64,000 nt of DNA from Acanthaster planci. Its lineage: Eukaryota > Echinodermata > Asteroidea > Valvatida > Acanthasteridae. Positions 12,541 to 22,652 of the stretch are shown here, piece after piece (within the stretch, counting starts at the first letter, position 1; each line of letters opens with the position of its first letter). The notes under the pieces were generated by a model. The model had not been told where the DNA came from, ran no database searches, and worked only from the letters and a program-made list of their open reading frames with translations. Where the stretch lies: assembly GCF_001949145.1 (NCBI RefSeq), contig NW_019091361.1:1494374-1558373 (forward strand). Reading direction: 5' to 3'. Position numbers and translations under genes: made by a program.

Positions 12541-14175
12541 ATGACAGTGACAATGTCGCTGCCTGAACTGCAGCTGATTTTTGCCGTAGTGGCGATAGTT
12601 TTGACCCCAAAAACAGAAGCCATGTTCACCGTCTTGCCGGCAAACATATCTGCCATCGCCGGGGACACAGTCACCTTCCGATGTACGGCACACAGCACCC
12701 TCGACACCTTGCAGTACTGGTCCAAAGGAAACACACATTTGAGTTTTGGCGGCGATTTGGCGGATAGTCTGGACAACGATACTCGGTCACGGTACTCCCT
12801 GAGCGGAAACCAGAGTGTTGGCGAGTACGATCTCACGATAGCAAATGTCAAGAAAGAGGACGGCGGCCATTACCGGTGTTCGTACATCGGCTTGGCGGGA
12901 GGCAAGTCCTCACCACCAGCCACCATGACAGTGTACGTGCCACCACCTGCCAGGTACCCACTATGTAATGTGCGGGCAGAGTCCAAGTCGTCCAAGGCCG
13001 CGAGCACGCTGTGGCCTGGAGACGGTGCCGAGTTCACCTGCCAGTCTTCGGGCGGCGACCCACCAGCTTTGCTACAGTGGCTGCGGACCAACCGCACCAT
13101 CTTGGAACCGCAGCCGTCGAACATCGTCTACCCCAGGATACTGCTCCCGGAAGACAATGGGGTACGCTTCACTTGCGTAGCGACCAGCCCGGCTCTGCGG
13201 GAGCCAAGGAGATGCTCTGTCATGCCCATGAGGATTCTTCCTGTCGTCCAGGTCAGACCCTTGACTCGAATGATCATACCCGGAGACAACGCAACCTTCC
13301 ACTGCGAGGGTAGTGCTATCCCTCATGTGGCCTCGTATTCGTGGCGCGTCGCTGGCAAGCATATCTCCGAGGGCCAGGCCGGGATTTCCTTTGCTAATCA
13401 GAGGCAACTTTTGACCATCCACGACGTGAAGCAAGCCCACAACCAAATTGAGGTCTCCTGTGAAGCTAGCACTTCTACGGGCATCGCAGAGAGCGCATCG
13501 GTTCAGATGGTCGTCACGCCCATATACGTCCCACCGACTGTCTCAACCGAAGGGATACGTATTGATTTCATCCCTAGCGTCCCCGCCCTTCCAGACGGCC
13601 CAGAAGTCAAAGAGGAAGTCCCCAGCATCCTTAAGAGCGATCTCTTCCTGATCATTCTCACCGTCTTCGGGGCTCTCGTCGTTCTGTTACTTGTCGTGGC
13701 CGTTGTGATGGGATGCTGGGCCCTGAACGCCAAAGGGAAGCGACCGCAGACGCAGAGGAGACCACGAGTCGAGTATCAGGAGTCGACGACAACCGCCCTC
13801 GACATGGAGCCCTTGCCCCTGCCCACCCAGCTGGCATACGAGCCTCCTACCACCGTGTCCTCCGACCCGATGGCGATCCCAACCACGCCAAGTACTGAAG
13901 ATCGAGAGCACGCCCCAGGATACCTCTCTCAGCTGTTGGACAGCACCCGGCTACCCGCCCGGACCGCCTTCGGCGGATCCTTGGACAAACCAGTGGCTTC
14001 TGTCACCCCAACCCCGGGGGTTGCGTCCACGCTACCTCGGACGGGCAAAGTTGACAAGCCGTGCGGCATGACCAAGCCCACCATTAAGGAGTGTCCGGCG
14101 TCCTTCAGCATCCCGGAGGAAAAAGAAAAAGGTTATAAAGTAAGCGACGGAAACGACAAAAATAATGGACATTGA
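12541..14175 (+). CDS. Kirrel/nephrin-like three-Ig transmembrane protein
   Basis: One exon encodes 544 residues. The chosen ATG is the first in the open frame and begins a good signal peptide (hydrophobic core about residues 12-22). Ig domain 1 (about 30-127) has Cys48, Trp60 and the DGGHYRC motif ending at Cys113. Its SRYSLSGNQSVGEYDLTI segment closely resembles the first Ig domain of Kirrel and nephrin proteins. Ig2 (about 130-225) and Ig3 (about 235-325) follow with paired cysteines and N-glycosylation sites (NRT, NAT). A transmembrane helix spans about 368-392. The 150-residue tail is rich in Pro, Thr and Ser, with tyrosines in VEYQES, LAYEPP and GYLSQL that could be phosphorylated. Role by inference: cell-surface recognition or adhesion. 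Family members usually have more Ig domains and many introns, so a retrocopy origin or an unrelated immune-type receptor is possible. Confidence 0.85.
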   Translation: MTVTMSLPELQLIFAVVAIVLTPKTEAMFTVLPANISAIAGDTVTFRCTAHSTLDTLQYWSKGNTHLSFGGDLADSLDNDTRSRYSLSGNQSVGEYDLTIANVKKEDGGHYRCSYIGLAGGKSSPPATMTVYVPPPARYPLCNVRAESKSSKAASTLWPGDGAEFTCQSSGGDPPALLQWLRTNRTILEPQPSNIVYPRILLPEDNGVRFTCVATSPALREPRRCSVMPMRILPVVQVRPLTRMIIPGDNATFHCEGSAIPHVASYSWRVAGKHISEGQAGISFANQRQLLTIHDVKQAHNQIEVSCEASTSTGIAESASVQMVVTPIYVPPTVSTEGIRIDFIPSVPALPDGPEVKEEVPSILKSDLFLIILTVFGALVVLLLVVAVVMGCWALNAKGKRPQTQRRPRVEYQESTTTALDMEPLPLPTQLAYEPPTTVSSDPMAIPTTPSTEDREHAPGYLSQLLDSTRLPARTAFGGSLDKPVASVTPTPGVASTLPRTGKVDKPCGMTKPTIKECPASFSIPEEKEKGYKVSDGNDKNNGH

Positions 14176-15720
14176 GACAGTAGCGCAGCTCCTGAAAAAT
14201 GCTCTACTTGGCTGCATTCTCTAGGAACCAGCTCTTTGTGTTGACTTGCAATGTTGACAGTTTCGGGATTGGGCAGAATCGTAATTTTTGCTTTGATCAG
14301 TCGTGAATGTATTTTCGGTTATTCATGCCGCATGTTTCGATGCGACGTTCAACCGTGTCGCACAATCGCTTCATTCATTCTTTGGGGAAAAAAGTTCGTT
14401 CAATATTGAGCTGGCCTTTGTCTCTCAAGCAAGCAGGCTAGACCTGGGCAAAATGACTTCAGCATATGATGACAAAAGTTTTGTCGGAAGCTTATGGTGC
14501 CCATGTAACTTCACACCGAGACCCGTAGACTTTCTTGTAAGAGACAATAACAGTGACTCATTGGCTGTCTCTGTTTCCCCAGCAATTCCACAAAACACTA
14601 GAGACCTGATGAATGTATTCCTACTAGGCAGGAAAATCACCCCTTTTCCGCTAACGATGCGGTGAATCATTGTAGCTCAGCATTTAACAATCACAAAAGA
14701 AGATCACCTGGGACAAAGTCGTATTATACAAAACAAATGTAGACACTGACTCACTGACAACTTTAAGAGCATTCCGCTCGGGTCGCCTGAAGATGTAGCC
14801 AGTTGGTGTTTCCTCAGAGTGCTAGTGTTAGTCAATGCCATTTTTGCTCTAAGACAGTTCACGATTTAAAGTTGCTCCCGTCTTGGTTGTTTTATTTATG
14901 GGTGAGACCCAGTTTTAATTTAAAATGAAATGCACTTTGAATGATAAAAAATTTTCTCAAAATCCAGGCAAAAAAACTCAGTCTTTTTTGTGTAGTTTTT
15001 AAGTAAGCAGCACAGTGCCCAAGCTTTGATGTTCAAATTTCCTGCAGATATATTACCCCCTTTCCCAAAGATGTAAAAAATTTCATTTTGTCACCCTTCG
15101 AATGACTATACTTTATAAATCGATATGGTTATTTTCATTGGGACTGTACCAGACCTATAACAAGTGTTTCACAACGCCCAGCATAACGGATTTATTTCAC
15201 ACAAAACCAATTCATGTAGCTAGCGAACAGTTTCAGGTTGGATAATCATTTTAGAAGACTGGCAGATATGTAGGAGTTTCTTACCCTAAGTGAGACTTCG
15301 CTGTCCCCAATTGCAGGTAGCCTGCATAATTCATGCAAAGGGAATTACGTTTAGCTTCAGATGCTGATAATAATGGGGTTGAAAGCTATGTATATAAAAT
15401 GTGGTATTATTTATACTGAATTTCTGTAAGTGAAGACCGATGTCCCACCAGCCAAACTGTGTCTACTGATTACGAGTGTAAAAGGTCTTTACTGGTGACA
15501 AGATTATGAAAACAACACTAAACTTCAGAACTTCCTACTGCGGAGAGCTTTCAGGAGGAGATTACCCTGGACTTGTTTTCTTTCCTCATCAGAGTAGTTT
15601 TTAATTCAAAATTTCATTCAACAGTGTAAATATTTTGTATGAAAGTATTCCAACTGCATTTGGCCAATTGAGCAGTGTACATATTTGTTGGGGTTGTGCA
15701 ATAAAGACAAATAATAGAAT
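14176..15720 (+). other. 3' UTR of the Ig-superfamily gene
   Basis: AT-rich sequence follows the TGA with no further exon. The first canonical AATAAA is at 15700-15705, so the 3' UTR would be about 1.5 kb. A 120-codon frame at 14303-14665 lies inside it and is probably chance. Confidence 0.55.
15700..15705 (+). terminator. Poly(A) signal of the Ig-superfamily gene
   Basis: AATAAA in the context GTGCAATAAAGAC, downstream of the stop at 14173-14175 with no intervening gene on this strand. Confidence 0.5.
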
Positions 15721-15777
15721 GATAACTACCATGGATGTCTGAGCACTTTGTATCGTGCATGTGAGAAATGGGCTTGC

Positions 15778-16024
15778 GGGTACACCGTGGAATTAATCTC
15801 TCTTGGGCGAGGTGTGGTTCTTAAAAGAACCGGTGAGTCTTAACTCGACGTTTCGGCCAGTGTGCTCTGGCCGTCCTCACACCCTCCTGAGGACAATGGC
15901 CGAAACGTCAAGTTAAGACTCTGAGGACAGCCAGAACACACTGGCCGAAATGTCGAGCTAAGACTCACTGGTTCTTTTAAGAACCACATCTCGTCCAAAA
16001 GAGACGAATTCTATGGTGTACCCA
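15778..16024. repeat. Foldback element with GACGTTTCGGCCA arms
   Basis: The left end GGGTACACCGTGGAATT pairs with the right end AATTCTATGGTGTACCC. The arms contain GGTTCTTAAAAGAACC, itself a palindrome, and GACGTTTCGGCCAGTGTGC. The centre repeats the GGCCGAAACGTC word in both orientations. It is a non-coding hairpin element; I saw no second copy. Confidence 0.75.
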
Positions 16025-16978
16025 CAAACCTATTTCTCATGTCTCTTCCACCATGCAAAGCTTCAAAATAATCTTACTTATCATGCATCTGTTTTTAAGT
16101 CCCATCAGAGAACCCACTTAGAGTTTATAAATCAACTCGCGGCTTCAAATCCTGTACAGAGAGCTATTTTTTTGCTATCGGGACATCTAATAATATCGAC
16201 AAGGCGTTGTGACATATAGAAAAGTCTGAGTAGTATTTAGGAGTTATTTCATTTCCCGTACAAGCAAAAATACGGGAAACGCCGATTTATTAATATTTCC
16301 GACGCGTTGCTAATCATAATTAGGTCTACTGTATTGAACCGCCTACTGCTTGACTTCACTAATGAATATTCATCACTGACATTGGCATTGAATGAGCAAC
16401 GCAAAAGAATGAACATAACTTAAACAAGCTTATGAATATGCATGCTTAGAACAAGCGAATCACAAAAAGAAAAGGATACCGAGTTTACTGTGTTCGGTGG
16501 ACTGACATGGGTGGGGTTATTATGAAGGAATATGCATGAGTCACGACACAGATGTCCCATGCACACGTTACTTTAAATAAGAAATCATCTGTTTTTAACT
16601 TTTTGAATGTAATGAGGGTACTCCATACAGGCTGACATCAATGTAATATTTGAAAGTGTTTCAAGCACAAGCGACATGATGTTATTCGGTTGTTTATTAA
16701 GGTCCTCAGTAATGCGTGTTATAGTGTGAATAATGTCGTTGGCGATACGACATTGCTTCTTGGTGAGGAAAATTCGTCATCGTTTTCACGAAGCGGGGGA
16801 CTAGCATGTGGCTTTGGAAGAAAAATGCGTTCGAGATAATTGCAAGAAAAGTTTCTCCTTTTTTGATTTGCAAAACTTTCACAATGACCTCAGTAATGAG
16901 AAAGAACACAAAAGGTAATTAGCCAAAATTAACTAGTAAAGATGCCCATCTCTTCGTGAAAACGAAAATTCACGTTTC

Positions 16979-17478
16979 CAACTCTCACGTCCCTCTGCTC
17001 AGTGTTTTTTCCCTAGAGAGGGNNNNNNNNNNNNNNNNNNNNNNNNNNNNNNNNNNNNNNNNNNNNNNNNNNNNNNNNNNNNNNNNNNNNNNNNNNNNNN
17101 NNNNNNNNNNNNNNNNNNNNNNNNNNNNNNNNNNNNNNNNNNNNNNNNNNNNNNNNNNNNNNNNNNNNNNNNNNNNNNNNNNNNNNNNNNNNNNNNNNNN
17201 NNNNNNNNNNNNNNNNNNNNNNNNNNNNNNNNNNNNNNNNNNNNNNNNNNNNNNNNNNNNNNNNNNNNNNNNNNNNNNNNNNNNNNNNNNNNNNNNNNNN
17301 NNNNNNNNNNNNNNNNNNNNNNNNNNNNNNNNNNNNNNNNNNNNNNNNNNNNNNNNNNNNNNNNNNNNNNNNNNNNNNNNNNNNNNNNNNNNNNNNNNNN
17401 NNNNNNNNNNNNNNNNNNNNNNNNNNNNNNNNAATTCTCACGTCCCTCTGCTCATTGTTTTTTTCCTAGTGAGAGGGC
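16979..17478. repeat. Tandem repeat interrupted by a 410-base assembly gap
   Basis: Positions 17023-17432 are N. The sequence just left of the gap (TCTCACGTCCCTCTGCTCAG) recurs just right of it (TCTCACGTCCCTCTGCTCAT), each followed by a T-run, CCTAG and GAGAGGG. The gap therefore probably lies inside a tandem array that the assembler could not resolve. Any reading frame across it is meaningless. Confidence 0.65.
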
Positions 17479-18059
17479 ACCATGTGTACGCGAACGAAAC
17501 TAAGAATAATAACAAAGACGCTGTCCTTGCGTGAAAACAAAAAACACAGTTGACTCAATTTTCGCCTTTCTGGACAATAATTATGTTTTGTATCGCGAAA
17601 ACGCAAAATGTAGTTGTTGAGATGTCTGCCCTGGCATCATTAATGTAATGTTGACATTAGGCTAATGATGTTTCGCTCACGGCAGCAAGTCAAAAATGTT
17701 ACATTCAATGTTTGAAAGCAAAACAGTGAAAAAAGTTGAAATTAAAAAAATAATTGCCGTTATTGACATGCCCGTCCCTTCGTGAAAACGGTGACGGATT
17801 GTAGTGTGTGTTGGAGATTATACCGAAATAAGTAAATAACTCTTTGTTTTACCTATAGACCATCTTTACGTCCAGACGTGGTGTTGTCCACTCGTTCCGT
17901 ACAATCTCGTGTAAGAGCTGATGGACAATTGGTTACAATTCAAGCGACACCTTACAGGTCTGTTCATTGGCTGATAGCTGTCAGCTGAGGGTGCGCTGAG
18001 GTTAATTGACACCCACTGTAACTGGTCTACAATGCGGATATCTTGAGGTAATCGCCAAA

Positions 18060-18240
18060 TCGCCCTCCCCCGAAGAAATTGAACCAAAATTTGCTTTGCA
18101 AAACCGCAAGTTAATTGACCCCCTTGCAGAGTAAATGGTTTATCAGTTCCGTTACTGATTGGTTGTTTGCCCTCCCCCCAAAAAAGTGTCCCCCCCTCCC
18201 TCGCAAAAATCCTGTTGACACCCATGAATATTGTTATTTG
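18060..18240. repeat. Degenerate interspersed repeat, copy 2
   Basis: It shares the TTGACCCC, GTTTATCAG and C-run order with 8881-9119, in the same orientation. The 144-codon antisense frame over this area (17866-18300) derives from the repeat. Confidence 0.35.
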
Positions 18241-19297
18241 TAAGCCCATTAGCTGATTCAGTGTAGTTCCGTAAAAAAGAAACGACAAAAAAGCAGACAT
18301 TCTTGATGCGAATGAGCGAGAACGCGGAACAACTTAAACCACTCTCGTGACGTCATAATTCAGAGAAGTATATTATTCGTTAAAATGTACAGTGAAATTT
18401 ACATTTTTGAAACGAATGCACACTTGACTCTCTTCCGTCTTAAAACAAAATTGTTTGTTGAATATTGAATTATTACAACGTGAAGCACACTGAAAAAGAA
18501 ACGCTCTTTACAGTTTGGTACACTGTGTTCGACGTTCTACGGGTTCATGTTCGCTCTGAATTTTTCGATCTACCGCGCTAAAATTTTGTTGTTCATTTTT
18601 ATACATACTTCGTCCTTTTTTTTATTTCCTCATTTTTGTCATGTTTACTTAAGTTGTTTACATTTATGTTAATTTTAACGTGCACTTTTTATTATTTGTC
18701 TACAAATTTGATTCAACTAAACCGGACTTCTGAATATGCTCACCTTTGGACAAATCGTAAGTCAAAGATCACTTGACTCCAACCGGCGAGTACCCTCAGA
18801 AAAGTTCATTTCGTGTCTCGAATGACATTAAGATTTTTCTCTCAACAGAGAGAATGGGTCATGGCGTTCGCATTGGCGATGGAGGCACAGATGAACACTG
18901 CCGAATATCACCAAGTTGTTGTTCCTGTGAGCAATGTGGATTGGCTGTTTTAGAGGTTGATTGATAATGATTCATACCATTATTTATTGGACTACATGTA
19001 CGTGTACTTGAGAAACATCTTTCACCAGCCCTTTCCTGGCCATTTCTCACGCTGTGTTCTTGACGGAATTATTCAACGTATAAGTCTGTCCAAATCGTTT
19101 AGTTTCTGCCTCAATCGATAATGTCCACAGTCTTAAACCTCTTTTTAAGCAACAGAAATAAGCACACGCACGACATTACCCTTGGGTAATTTTGGCTGTT
19201 TCTTTAGAGAAAAAAAGAGGAAATTTGATAATAATTATTTGACATTAGTTCGTAGGTCAATGCAACAATAACGATGGTGTGGGCACGATGTTAGACA

Positions 19298-19584
19298 CGT
19301 ATTTCATCATAAGATAAAGAACCTGTCGTCACAGTGAATTCTGTATAGGAGGGAAAGTGCAAGAATTCTCACAAACAGGAAAGACTACTAGTTCATACTT
19401 GTCAGTATACGCCCTGACATCATGCGCGCGAATTTACCAACAAAACACCCCAGATGAAAAACAATCAACTCTAGATCTGTGTACTTTCACAAATACTCAG
19501 CAAATCCCAAACCAGCCGGAACTAGAAGGGCGACGTGTGACTTGGTAATAGTGCAACTTCTTCTTGTTGATGATCATGTTGACC
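19298..19584. repeat. Dispersed direct repeat, copy 1
   Basis: About 285 bp, very similar to 23094-23369 in the same orientation. Both start CGTATTTCATCATAAGAT and end GTTGATGATCATGTTGACC, differing by short indels and point changes. No terminal inverted repeats, coding capacity or poly(A) tail are visible, so the class is unknown. Confidence 0.8.
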
Positions 19585-20937
19585 TGGTCTCTTTTCAGTT
19601 TGTTGCCCCGTTTTTAAGAGAAAGTAGAACGTGAATCAGAAAATTAAAGAAAAGCTTCATCCTATTATTACATTTTCCTGATGACTTCTCATCAATTGCT
19701 TAATTCGAGTTATAACCTCCTTTCAAAGTCTTGCGAGAAATTGCCCTCAGGCTGAATTATAGCGAGAGGTCTAGACAGAACTCGCTTCAATGACAAGCCA
19801 ACGTTCACAACAGTGAAGTAACACCAACCTGAGCTGGGCAGAGACAGGAGAAAGAGAATCAAGACGGTCGAAAATGAGCTTGGGTTCCAACTGCAGGGAG
19901 CTCCGTCAAGCGTCACGCGGGGAGGGTGCGCGGGGGGGGGCCTCTGCCCTTACTATCTTCGCCATTGCTCATCGGACGATTCAAACCCTTGCCAAGTCAC
20001 ACTGTAAAAACCTCGAAGCGCTTTGGACCTACAGTTGCAGACGGTTGCGGTCGAGTCAGGCAGCCACCGCGGAAGCGATATGACTGTGGTTATAAAGGTT
20101 TAATAATGAGAGGCAAAGGATGACTAAAGAGTAACTTCTTAAAGGGGCCGCGAACCGGACTTCTGGAGGTCTACTCAGGTTGATATTACTCATGAGGGAA
20201 GGGAGAATCATTGTGGAGCTAGCGGGGCCACCTGCCGAATTCTTCTGCGTTTATCCCGCATAAAGCCCACCGGCTTCACACTGTTAAACTTTTTTATGTT
20301 GTGTACACACGTTCATGTGTGCGTCAGGAACGTATGTGACTAACAGCTTCCATTCGATTTCAGTCGCCTGATGCATGCTGCCCATCACTCCACCCTGAAG
20401 AAATTCAAACAGAAGTCAACATCAGGCCCAAAAACAAGGCGAAAAAAAAAACACTCATTGGAGAGTGATTCTCAAATAGGAGTAAAAAGAACAAATTTTT
20501 TTTCCTGTTTTTTTTTCTAGGATGACGGGAATTTCAGTGAAAAGACACACGATTTCCTCGAGATTTTAACTGTCAGAAGGGTCATGATGGTTGAGCGGCA
20601 CTTTTTATAGACAGCACGGAGTTTGTGTCTATTCAGGGAACTTTCCGGAAAGTTTGGAATAATTCACAGGCACCGATCTGAGCCGCTCGTTCACCGCTTT
20701 AGGCTGATTGCGTCACATCTCAAACACACAGCGCTAGGTATAGTTTCAAGGAAGGGGCTGCGCAGAGGCGATTGCGAGGCTGTTGTGTCTTATCGAATTC
20801 GTCAAGTAAATGTAAAGCATCTACTGACTCAAGATTAAAGCAACAAAATCTTTCTTGTACGGTTCTTGTCCCAAGACGGTCCTAAAGATGAGAGCTACAC
20901 CAATTATGATGGTTGCTACCCAACAATACACCGCTAA

Positions 20938-21095
20938 TGTATACGGGCGCCTCAATTTGCGACGCGTTTGCCAATCACAACGCGCCAAATGTGTCGACCC
21001 TTCCCAAACGCGCATTGGGTCGACATATTTCGCACATCGTGATTTGCTAACGGGTTGCAAACTCTTGGAGGCGCACTATTGTGAATCGGGATATT
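20938..21095. repeat. Foldback MITE family 1, copy 3
   Basis: The right arm is intact (CTCTTGGAGGCGCACTATTG). The left arm has lost the ATTCACAATAGTG block, leaving ATACGGGCGCCTCAATTTGC. The left arm carries CCAATCACAAC followed by GCGCCAAA at 20982-20989, the reverse of the canonical E2F site TTTGGCGC. Confidence 0.85.
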
Positions 21096-21389
21096 ACAAT
21101 GGAGGGGGGGTGTTTCCTTTCTTAGCTTTGTTTTCTCTTTTTTTAAAAAAAATCTCAATCGACACATTGTCCGAGTGTCTAGCACCTTTCCGTTGGACAA
21201 TTTGATTCGTTGAATGATGATGAGCAGTTTGATTAAATTGAAGTTTACTTGATCAGCATCGTGTGCTTTATTCAGATCTCGATTTAGAAGTGAAGAAAAT
21301 AGGTGGAGAACATACATGTCAATTATAACTAATGCTGAGCTTACTTCAGGTTTGGTTCTATCCATCTTTGCTGCTCCTCGTAACTTGAA

Positions 21390-21770
21390 GTGCTCAGCCC
21401 CCGGCCGCCGCGCCTGTTTTCAACTGATTATTTTGCCGGCTTGTTTTTGTCAGAACTGGTTTCGCCCGGGTTGGGCAATCCCAAGCTGAGGGCGGTTTCC
21501 GGCTCCCCACTGCCATATGCACGGGCCCCGAAGGGTCCCCTACTCCCGCAGCCAGCCCATCTCTTGGCCCCGACATGCTGACGTGCCTGAAATGTCACAT
21601 TTCCCTGGCAAAATATTTGGCCACAAACCAGTCTCCGCTCCGGCTAAAAATACCCCGGCGTGCCGTGCGCACGAGGGAAGGGGCGAATTTAAAGGTATCC
21701 TGTCAGCAGGTTGTCCCTCTCGCTCTGCCTCACAGGCTCTAAAGTCCTGCCCCAATTTCCCAATCTAAAT
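21390..21770. promoter_or_regulatory. GC-rich island with motif-dense non-coding sequence
   Basis: This stretch is distinctly GC- and CpG-richer than its flanks (CCCCCGGCCGCCGCG, CGCCCGGG, GTGCCGTGCGCACG). It also holds AT-rich cores that resemble factor sites: CTAAAAATAC (near-MEF2) and CAAAATATTTGG (near-CArG/SRF). No open frame looks coding and no splice pattern is evident. A cis-regulatory module or an unannotated first exon are both possible; function is inference. Confidence 0.3.
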
Positions 21771-22272
21771 TTACTTGCCCATTTTTCCCGTTTGTACTTT
21801 AAACAACCAAATAATAGCCAGTTAAAAACAGGTACAGTGTCAACATAACAGACAAGAATCCAGTGTTGCTACCGCACTGGATGCGGGTTGAAATGAGGCC
21901 AAGAAGGCAGAATCTTAAATGAAGGAGTTTAAAATCCTGTTTATTTTTTTTAAGATGTTTGCTGTCTCCTTACTTTTTGGGTCAGGGACTGGGAAAAATT
22001 CGCCAAGCCAGGAATGCACTGCAGGGAGGCCGTCTGTGACCACAAAAATGAACTATTCACTATAATTATAAATTGCAAAAAAATTTTTATTTACGTTTCT
22101 GTAATATCGATTACACTTAGCCTTATCGTTTATCATATCTAGCATCACCTGCAATGTTCTTAAGGTCTCAGACAAAATTCAAATATTCATCCAAGAGGAT
22201 GTGGAAGGTCTTCAATAACGCCCTAAAGGCCCCATTGTGAAACACAGCCATAGGAAAAATGGCTACCGCTAT

Positions 22273-22278
22273 TTTATT
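22273..22278 (-). terminator. Candidate poly(A) signal of HAX1
   Basis: TTTATT on the + strand reads AATAAA on the - strand, about 375 nt past the HAX1 stop codon at 22655-22653. It is the first canonical signal downstream. Confidence 0.45.
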
Positions 22279-22652
22279 TTCCTTTACCCATAGACCCTGA
22301 AGTGTCTGAAGAATCTAGCTTTTAAACTTTAAATTGACATTATTAATGGTCTGGTGTCTTAATAAGTTATCAGTGAGGATGCGGTGCAGGATGAAGGTAC
22401 CTTGGTTTTTCAATCCCGCGTGCACAAGTTTGAAATTATACAGATGTTCTGTCCCTCCAAACACATCCCAAGCATGCAATCAATTCCTCTGTAGCAAAGA
22501 ATAAAGCCCAACTTGATTTTCACTGTGATTCTTGGCTGGGTGTGACATCTTGGAGCCACTTGTTAATTAAACCATCTGCCTATGTATGCCTATTGCCAGA
22601 TGTCCGATGGTTGTTGTGGGATGGAGAATCAATTTATAGCTTGACACATCAT

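Larger units (their letters stand above)
16025..22272. other. Gene-poor stretch rich in repeats
   Basis: I find no supported gene here. The stretch holds the gap-interrupted tandem repeat, a degenerate repeat, one direct-repeat copy, a MITE copy and two GC-richer patches: 19870-20110, which includes the TATA-like word GTTATAAAGG near 20090, and 21390-21770. Confidence 0.5.

Noticed and set aside
13072-13446. Antisense frame of 124 codons over the Ig gene
   Set aside because: Shadow of a GC-rich coding exon; no independent support.
14303-14665. 120-codon frame downstream of the Ig gene
   Set aside because: Lies in the 3' UTR before the poly(A) signal at 15700, with no domain or splice signal.
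16956-17534. Frames running through the long N gap
   Set aside because: The translation is unknown residues; the frames exist only because N is not read as stop.
17866-18300. 144-codon antisense frame
   Set aside because: It lies over a degenerate interspersed repeat related to 8881-9119 and shows no domain.
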